From contig CAKQIY010000002.1 in the NCBI GenBank assembly GCA_934247115.1, forward strand, positions 62,001-126,000: 64,000 bases of DNA, in the 5' to 3' direction. Positions 59,215-64,000 of the stretch are shown piece after piece (positions within the stretch are counted from its first letter, which is position 1; every line of letters begins with the position of its first letter). Source of the DNA: an uncultured Coprococcus sp. (lineage in GTDB: Bacteria; Bacillota; Clostridia; Lachnospirales; Lachnospiraceae). The position numbers and the translations under genes were made by a program. Below the pieces are notes generated by a model that was given only the letters and a program-made list of their open reading frames with translations, did not search any database and was not told the DNA's origin.

Positions 59215-59604
59215 ATGGAGAAATTACCAGGAAAGGGTATGGTTACGGTGTCATCTGTCATCATGCTCATATGGGGACTTGTAAATGCAGGATATTATGA
59301 TGTGGCAAAGCTTGTGCTTGCTGATGATCCATCATCTAAGGCCATCGCGTGCGGTGTTGTGGTTGGAATCGCATCACTTGCAGCAATCATAGGCGGAATA
59401 TTTGGAATAGCTGGAAGCAACAAGGTGGCAAAGGCATCTGCGATAGTTGTGTGGGCAGCATTCCTGCTCATACTTGCCATTGTGAGCGGAATAGTAGCAC
59501 TTGTGGCAGGAGACAGCAAGGCTATTGGAGTTGTCATGATGATAGTTGGGATCATTGTTCCATTTGTCATGTTTATGGGCGCATCAAAGAACAGAGCAAA
59601 GTAA
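59215..59604 (+). CDS. Small four-helix membrane protein
   Basis: A 129-residue protein with four hydrophobic segments: VSSVIMLIWGLVNAGYYDV, AIACGVVVGIASLAAIIG, IVVWAAFLLILAIVSGIV and GVVMMIVGIIVPFVMFMG. ATG 59215 is used with AGGAGG nine bases before it; ATG 59209 is too close. No recognised family; it could be a small DUF-type membrane protein. The next gene starts three bases after its stop. Confidence 0.75.
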   Translation: MEKLPGKGMVTVSSVIMLIWGLVNAGYYDVAKLVLADDPSSKAIACGVVVGIASLAAIIGGIFGIAGSNKVAKASAIVVWAAFLLILAIVSGIVALVAGDSKAIGVVMMIVGIIVPFVMFMGASKNRAK

Positions 59605-59607
59605 TTT

Positions 59608-60558
59608 ATGAGAAGTAACAGTTATAGGTTTTTTCAGAACAGAGAATGTAAATTTTTCCCATGCCATGAGGTACAGGATGAAGATGATTTTAACTGTCTG
59701 TTCTGTTATTGCCCTTTATATCTCGATGACAACTGTATAGGATCCCCGGAATATATCATAACAGGGCGGGGACAGCGGATAAAGGACTGCAGTTCGTGTC
59801 TGGTGGTTCACAGTCCGGAGATGTACGATAAAGTTATTGCACATCTGCGCAGACAGGATGAAATCCTGCGTGTGGATCTGAGCAAAATGAAAAGTCTATT
59901 GATGGACAGACTTTTTCAGATCACTCACATAAATGATATGGATGAGGATATGCGCGCGGAACATAGACTGCTGGCTGACCGGGTGGTGGATAGGATCATG
60001 ACTGGATCCTTGGCAACAGTTTCGAATCCCATGGAAGTGTCTGTTCTGCTGCAGCCATTTGCGGGGGAATGTGTCCACAAAGGATACCTGGAATTTGGAA
60101 GTAAAAAGATAGAGTGCAATGTGCTTGAACAGATTGACACAGCCGGTGTTGAAAAAGGTTACTTATATGCATTTCATGCGCCGGATGTTGACCTGGAGAG
60201 TGCAGGGTCGGTTCTTGAGCAGTATTACATGGAGGCATTTCAGGTGACATGCATGGATGTCATAAGGGGATGGCTACAGGGATATCTTGAGAGAAAGAAC
60301 AGTGTATATGAGAAGAAGTATTGCAGTCCGTCATTCGGTCCGGGATATTATGGAATGGGCATGGATGCTTTACCTGAGTTGCTGGGACTTATGGATGCAT
60401 CACAGGTAGGCGTGTCATGGAACGGAGAATGCATGTCGCCGAAGATGAGTCTTGTTGGAACATATCTGATCGCGGGTGAAGATGTGTTTGCAGTAGATTC
60501 TGATTGCATAGATTGTATTGGACAGCGTGGTGGATGTGAATTCTGCATAAAACATTAA
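59608..60558 (+). CDS. Cysteine-rich small domain fused to a methionine-synthase-activation-like domain
   Basis: A 316-residue cytosolic protein. Residues 5-45 hold a cysteine-rich domain: YRFFQNRECKFFPCHEVQ, then NCLFCYCPLYLDDNC, with a further CSSC at about 58-61. This resembles the cysteine-rich small domain found with cobalamin-related proteins. Residues 95-300 match corrinoid methionine synthase activation domains in outline, with YYMEAFQVTCMDVIRGWL and SPSFGPGYYGMGMDALPELL. The C-terminus ends in CIDCIGQRGGCEFCIKH. metF lies nearby. A role in reactivating corrinoid methionine synthase is inference. Confidence 0.7.
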   Translation: MRSNSYRFFQNRECKFFPCHEVQDEDDFNCLFCYCPLYLDDNCIGSPEYIITGRGQRIKDCSSCLVVHSPEMYDKVIAHLRRQDEILRVDLSKMKSLLMDRLFQITHINDMDEDMRAEHRLLADRVVDRIMTGSLATVSNPMEVSVLLQPFAGECVHKGYLEFGSKKIECNVLEQIDTAGVEKGYLYAFHAPDVDLESAGSVLEQYYMEAFQVTCMDVIRGWLQGYLERKNSVYEKKYCSPSFGPGYYGMGMDALPELLGLMDASQVGVSWNGECMSPKMSLVGTYLIAGEDVFAVDSDCIDCIGQRGGCEFCIKH

Positions 60559-60565
60559 ATTTAGA

Positions 60566-60596
60566 AAACAGGAGCAGAGTTATTCTGCTCCTGTTT
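60566..60596. terminator. Bidirectional terminator between convergent genes
   Basis: AACAGGAGCAG (60567-60577) pairs with CTGCTCCTGTTT (60585-60596), flanked by A-runs and T-runs on each side. It can end both the plus-strand cysteine-rich gene and the minus-strand DUF1963 gene. Confidence 0.75.
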
Positions 60597-60609
60597 AGAA
60601 TTATAGTTA

Positions 60610-61434
60610 TTAGTCCAAATCGAAACTAAAGACCGCTTTGTCGAAATTGCGGTTCTTTAAATCCTCATCTGAAATGATCCAAAAGATATTCCATAGACAA
60701 CCAACGTTGTAACCGTATTGAAACAGCAGATGTGTTTTTGCGTTTACATCCGGAATATTACCCCCCGTAGGATAACCGAATAATTTGTCACCGTCATACG
60801 AAAGATATTCGATATCATAATCTGGAGCAACTTCTTCAAGACGGTCAAATAGGTCACAGTCAAGCACATCTTCCAGTGGCTGATAATCTGTGGTGAGTTC
60901 AAAACCGACAGCCTTTTCCTCAAAAGCTTCTGTAAAATACTTTGAATAATATGGAACAGGTGGCTCAGTTCTCTTTAAATTTGACAGGTCGCCGTTGTAC
61001 CAGATCACCTTGTGATAAGCCGAATTTTCGGGGTCGTCAGCAACGCTTTCAACCCATTTGTTGGTCTGGTGAATTGAGTCGATTTCTCCGCTCCAGAAAA
61101 AATATAAAATCCCCGTGTGCGGAAGCCTGTTTTCAGTATCTAAGTCGGCAATGTCCGCAAGATTGATTTGAGCAACAAGCTGCATTGCTGATTTTTCGTA
61201 CCGCTCAGTGTCATCTCCGCGCTTGCAGGAATAGCCCGACATTGTGGGATATGGAATTTCCGGCGGAAGATCGGGAAAGCCACCGATTTTACTTGAGCCT
61301 TTTGCAATTACATTTCCCCCATCCTTCACACACATTTTAATAGTATTTTTTCGGTAGTCTTTAATACTTTCTGCAATATCAGTGTGTCCTTTTTTAATAA
61401 GGAATTCAATCAAATCCATTTCGTGCATTTTCAT
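60610..61434 (-). CDS. DUF1963 (YwqG-like) protein
   Basis: A 274-residue cytosolic protein of the YwqG/DUF1963 family, function unknown. SSKIGGFPDLPPEIPYPTMS and the MQLVAQINLADIADLDTENR region, followed by LPHTGILYFFWS, are typical. The ending YGYNVGCLWNIFWIISDEDL also matches. GGGGG precedes the ATG on the minus strand. Confidence 0.88.
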   Translation of the reverse strand: MKMHEMDLIEFLIKKGHTDIAESIKDYRKNTIKMCVKDGGNVIAKGSSKIGGFPDLPPEIPYPTMSGYSCKRGDDTERYEKSAMQLVAQINLADIADLDTENRLPHTGILYFFWSGEIDSIHQTNKWVESVADDPENSAYHKVIWYNGDLSNLKRTEPPVPYYSKYFTEAFEEKAVGFELTTDYQPLEDVLDCDLFDRLEEVAPDYDIEYLSYDGDKLFGYPTGGNIPDVNAKTHLLFQYGYNVGCLWNIFWIISDEDLKNRNFDKAVFSFDLD

Positions 61435-61527
61435 TTTATACCCCCTGTTATCTAATCCCTATTTGTTAAAGTCAACACATCCATTATACTTTATATCGCC
61501 TAATTTGCATACACATTTAATGGCCCC

Positions 61528-62838
61528 CTACCTTTGGGATTGCCGCGCCAGAAATACCAGACTGACAGTAAGAGTCACAGCCTCGGTCACAGGTGCAGCA
61601 AACCACAAGCTGTTGCCACCGATCAAAACTGGGAACGTCAGTATACACACGCTGCTGAGTATGATGTTTCGGAGCAGTGATATACACAGAGATTGCCCGG
61701 ATTTCAGTATGGCCTGAAGGTAGTAGGATGTCATCAGGTTGATTCCAAATGGTACAAATGCGAAGAAGTACGCTCTGACACCAAGATCGGCAATGACTCC
61801 AAGGCCTGTATTCATATCTATAAACACACTGCAGAGCACTCTTGGAAAAAGGATTCCAGAAAGTGAGAACAGCACGCCCATGATCAGGATGGTTATGTAA
61901 GCCATCCTTTTTATGGTTTTTATTCTGCCTATGTTATTTGCTCCGTAGTTGGTCGAGATCACAGGCTGCACAGACTGACCAACTCCTGTGAACAGAGAAT
62001 TGAACAGGATGACGCAGTTGGAGATGACGCTGTATATGGACAGGGCATTTTCACCGCAGTACTTCAGTATCTGTATGTTGAACAGCAGCACTATAAATCC
62101 ATTTGCAAATTCATTGAAGAAACTCGGGATACCGGCTGTCACGATATTCTTCATGCTGTTCAGGATCCTGTGTGGCATTATGAAACGCAGCTCATTCTTC
62201 TTGCGGAGGAAATGTGATGAGGCGACAAGTACCTGGATCAGCATACCGACAACAGAGGCAAGTGCTGCTCCGCCGATTCCCTGCTTCAGCGGGAATACCA
62301 GTACGATGTCCATCACGATGTTGAACACTCCGCCCAGCAGGACGCCTGCCATGGCGCGGTTCGGGTCATTGTCAGCCCTCACAAATATAGCGATGAAGTT
62401 GGAGAAGACTGCAACCGGCAGGAACATATTTATATAGTGCATGTATGACATGGCATATGGGTATAGAGTGGCATTTGCTCCCATGAGTCTAAGCAGTGAT
62501 GGCATACATGTTCCGTACAGTATCCATAGCAGTGCGGTGATTGCCGCGATCATCATGAATGACACAGTGAAGTAACGGTTAGATTTCACTGTGTTGCCAC
62601 TTCCTCTGTGCACGCTCATCTGTACCGAGCCACCTACGCCAAAGAGAATCCCGGTTGACATAAGTATGCACAGCAGTGGCGTGGTGATGCTCAGAGCGGC
62701 CAGGGCATCAGCTCCAACACCTTTGCCAATGACGATGGCATCAGTCAGGGTATATATGGACATGACCATGGCACTTCCAAGGGAAGGAATGAGGAATTTG
62801 AAGTAAAGTTTTTTCAGATCGTCTTTTAACAGATTCAT
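61528..62838 (-). CDS. MATE-family efflux transporter
   Basis: A 436-residue multidrug or metabolite exporter of the MATE family with about twelve membrane segments in two bundles. SMVMSIYTLTDAIVIGKGVG and the second-half ITNYGANNIGRIKTIK-like segment (VISTNYGANNIGRIKTIKRM) are typical. AAGGAG precedes the ATG on the minus strand. Its transcript has a long leader with a terminator (see neighbouring features), so expression is probably controlled by attenuation. Confidence 0.9.
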   Translation of the reverse strand: MNLLKDDLKKLYFKFLIPSLGSAMVMSIYTLTDAIVIGKGVGADALAALSITTPLLCILMSTGILFGVGGSVQMSVHRGSGNTVKSNRYFTVSFMMIAAITALLWILYGTCMPSLLRLMGANATLYPYAMSYMHYINMFLPVAVFSNFIAIFVRADNDPNRAMAGVLLGGVFNIVMDIVLVFPLKQGIGGAALASVVGMLIQVLVASSHFLRKKNELRFIMPHRILNSMKNIVTAGIPSFFNEFANGFIVLLFNIQILKYCGENALSIYSVISNCVILFNSLFTGVGQSVQPVISTNYGANNIGRIKTIKRMAYITILIMGVLFSLSGILFPRVLCSVFIDMNTGLGVIADLGVRAYFFAFVPFGINLMTSYYLQAILKSGQSLCISLLRNIILSSVCILTFPVLIGGNSLWFAAPVTEAVTLTVSLVFLARQSQR

Positions 62839-62934
62839 TTGTAAATCTCCTTAACAAAAATAGTTTATAATTGAAAATCATTGTAAATCGTAAAAGCACA
62901 TGATCGCGGGTACACATTAACCTGCTAGCCGCAT

Positions 62935-62974
62935 AAAAAAAGAGCCAGATAAGATAAAGTATCTTATCTGGCTC
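62935..62974 (-). terminator. Perfect terminator in the MATE leader
   Basis: On the minus strand GAGCCAGATAAGATA (62974-62960) is followed by a three-base loop and the perfect complement (62956-62942), then seven T residues (62941-62935). It lies about 100 bases before the MATE start and about 105 after the promoter. No minus-strand gene ends before it, so it is probably a premature terminator. Confidence 0.85.
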
Positions 62975-63079
62975 ATGAAAATTCTGATATATTTGTATCG
63001 CGATTCATGTTCCATCCGGGAATCCTGCATCTGCAGAACACCTTGCAAGGTATATTAATATTCAACATACCGTCCGACT
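62975..63079 (-). promoter_or_regulatory. Aptamer-like leader of the MATE gene (riboswitch candidate)
   Basis: Between the promoter and the perfect terminator lies about 105 nucleotides with several short stems read on the minus strand: GGTAT/ATACC, CCTTGCAAGG, CTGC/GCAG (loop AGAT), TGTTC/GAACA, and GATTC/GAATC; the last two compete. Such mutually exclusive pairing before a terminator suggests ligand- or protein-controlled attenuation. I cannot match it to a known riboswitch class. Confidence 0.5.
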
Positions 63080-63085
63080 TGTGTT

Positions 63086-63113
63086 ATTATAACAGGAGGC
63101 AAAAAAATGTCAA
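63086..63113 (-). promoter_or_regulatory. Minus-strand promoter of the MATE gene
   Basis: On the minus strand TTGACA (63113-63108) and TATAAT (63091-63086) are separated by 16 bases, both matching the consensus exactly. Transcription would begin near 63079, giving a leader of about 240 nucleotides. The same bases contain an apparent ribosome-binding site and short frame on the plus strand. Confidence 0.8.
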
Positions 63114-63148
63114 GGATTAATAAGGGGGTATTATGGAGTATAGAGTGA
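63107..63148 (+). CDS. Possible 13-residue leader peptide before the GNAT gene
   Basis: ATG 63107 with AGGAGG at 63094-63099 reads MSRINKGVLWSIE and stops at TGA 63146-63148, overlapping the GNAT start at 63133 in a different frame. It could couple translation. The AGGAGG and A-run are also exactly the spacer of the minus-strand promoter, so the frame may be accidental. Confidence 0.3.
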   Translation: MSRINKGVLWSIE

Positions 63149-63591
63149 CAGATGCAAATGATATAGATATGCTGATGGATGTCAGATTGTCTATGCTTAG
63201 GATAGTCAATGATCTTCCAGCTGATTATGTATTTGACGATGAATTGGTGGTGAGCAGCAGAAGGTATTTTCTTGAGGGCGATCAGACAACAGTTGCAGCT
63301 GTCGATGACGGAAGATGTGTGGCGTGTGCCAGTATGTCTTATATTGAAATAATGCCAACATTTTCTCATCCTTCGGGAAAGAGGGCACATCTCATGAATG
63401 TATATACAGAAAAGCACTATCGGAGAAGAGGAATCGCCAGGCATCTTGTGAATATGCTTATAGAGGACGCGCGTGTACATGGTGCCACGGAGATAAGCCT
63501 TGATGCCACGGAAAGCGGCAGACCGCTGTATGAATCAGTGGGATTTAAGGCATCGGAGGAGTGCATGGTTATAGATATACAACAATTATGA
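63133..63591 (+). CDS. GNAT-family N-acetyltransferase
   Basis: A 152-residue GNAT protein. The acetyl-CoA binding motif is VYTEKHYRRRGIARHLVNML at about 96-115, and the C-terminal strand-helix region reads EISLDATESGRPLYESVGFK. AAGGGGG precedes the ATG by four to five bases. Substrate unknown. A weak plus-strand promoter (TATTAT at 63085-63090) overlaps the divergent MATE promoter. Confidence 0.9.
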   Translation: MEYRVTDANDIDMLMDVRLSMLRIVNDLPADYVFDDELVVSSRRYFLEGDQTTVAAVDDGRCVACASMSYIEIMPTFSHPSGKRAHLMNVYTEKHYRRRGIARHLVNMLIEDARVHGATEISLDATESGRPLYESVGFKASEECMVIDIQQL

Positions 63592-63655
63592 TGCTTTTGA
63601 TAATAGACAGTTTACATACATATATTTACGGAGACAGACGGAGGCAGGCATAGAT

Positions 63656-64000
63656 ATGGAAGTAAGAGATAGCATAGAAAAAAGACGCAGCATTAGAAAG
63701 TTTAATGATATCCCAGTGAAGCCGGCGATTATAAGACAGCTTATCGAGGCTGCGGTTGCAGCTCCATCGGCAAAGAACAGGCAGCCGTGGAAGTTCATAG
63801 TATACACAGGCGCTGCGAAAGAAGAGATCTGCGATGCCATGGAGGCGGGACTTGCAAGAGAAAAGTCAGGTCAGACCATACTCCCAGGATGGACATGCGG
63901 CCACGCGGACGCGGACAATACGCTCCGAGTCATGAGGGAGGCACCTGTTCTTATAGCTGTATTAAACACAAATGGCACAACTCCGTATGAGAACATAGAC
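63656..64000 (+). CDS. Nitroreductase family protein (truncated by window end)
   Basis: The first 115 residues of a nitroreductase-family flavoprotein run to the window end. The FMN-binding opening is visible: RDSIEKRRSIRKFNDIPVKP, then EAAVAAPSAKNRQPWKFIVY and the EAPVLIAVLNTNG segment. ATG 63656 lies after GGAGGCAGGCATAGAT. The substrate cannot be inferred; the family includes NAD(P)H-dependent nitro, flavin and iodotyrosine reductases. Confidence 0.9.
   Translation, partial: MEVRDSIEKRRSIRKFNDIPVKPAIIRQLIEAAVAAPSAKNRQPWKFIVYTGAAKEEICDAMEAGLAREKSGQTILPGWTCGHADADNTLRVMREAPVLIAVLNTNGTTPYENID

Noticed and set aside
1..64000. tRNA, rRNA or integrated prophage sequences
   Set aside because: I found no tRNA cloverleaf, rRNA segment, integrase or transposase gene in the window.

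Overview
The window comes from the chromosome of a low- to mid-GC Gram-positive anaerobe of the Clostridia, most likely a Lachnospiraceae gut commensal related to Coprococcus, Eubacterium or Roseburia. This rests on strong GGAGG ribosome-binding sites, the S10-spc-alpha gene order, the zinc form of S14, an adenylate kinase with a four-cysteine lid, an ECF transporter module joined to the ribosomal cluster, many lipoprotein-dependent ABC importers, and separate small regulatory modules. I cannot assign a species.

Bases 1-16106 are an almost complete S10-spc-alpha superoperon on the plus strand: rpsJ to rplO, secY, adk, map, infA, rpmJ, rpsM, rpsK, rpsD, rpoA and rplQ. It is followed by the usual ecfA-ecfT-truA and rplM-rpsI modules. 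Both ECF ATPases are fused into one polypeptide, and an iron-type alcohol dehydrogenase sits between truA and rplM. Several gaps inside the cluster (394-554, 12793-13041, 21365-21476) hold hairpins that could be autoregulatory leaders.

Bases 22400-38800 are a run of transport and regulation modules: a CDF metal exporter; a polar amino-acid ABC importer; an unrecognised acidic-tailed protein; a response regulator, two-gene ABC exporter and histidine kinase; a cupin; and a maltodextrin-type CUT1 importer with 4-alpha-glucanotransferase and a LacI-family regulator. Bases 38800-41800 hold a structured RNA candidate, a PurF-like protein lacking the glutaminase cysteine, and a rhodanese-TtcA fusion.

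Bases 41955-49988 form the most unusual unit. A two-component pair is followed by a promoter with four TTAAT direct repeats lying inside the pair's terminator. Downstream is a five-gene operon: a DASS-type carboxylate transporter, an MBOAT acyltransferase, an SGNH-like membrane-anchored protein, an AMP-forming ligase without the usual A10 lysine, and an acyl carrier protein. This looks like a Dlt-related but distinct surface O-acylation system, possibly fed by imported carboxylate.

Bases 50000-64000 hold a metal-efflux operon (HMA chaperone, P1B ATPase, ArsR), a GntR/YtrA-type ABC operon, a HAD phosphatase, metF, yqeY, a Nudix hydrolase, a cysteine-rich protein with a methionine-synthase-activation-like domain, a DUF1963 protein, a MATE exporter whose minus-strand leader ends in a perfect intrinsic terminator (a riboswitch or attenuator candidate), a GNAT protein and the start of a nitroreductase.
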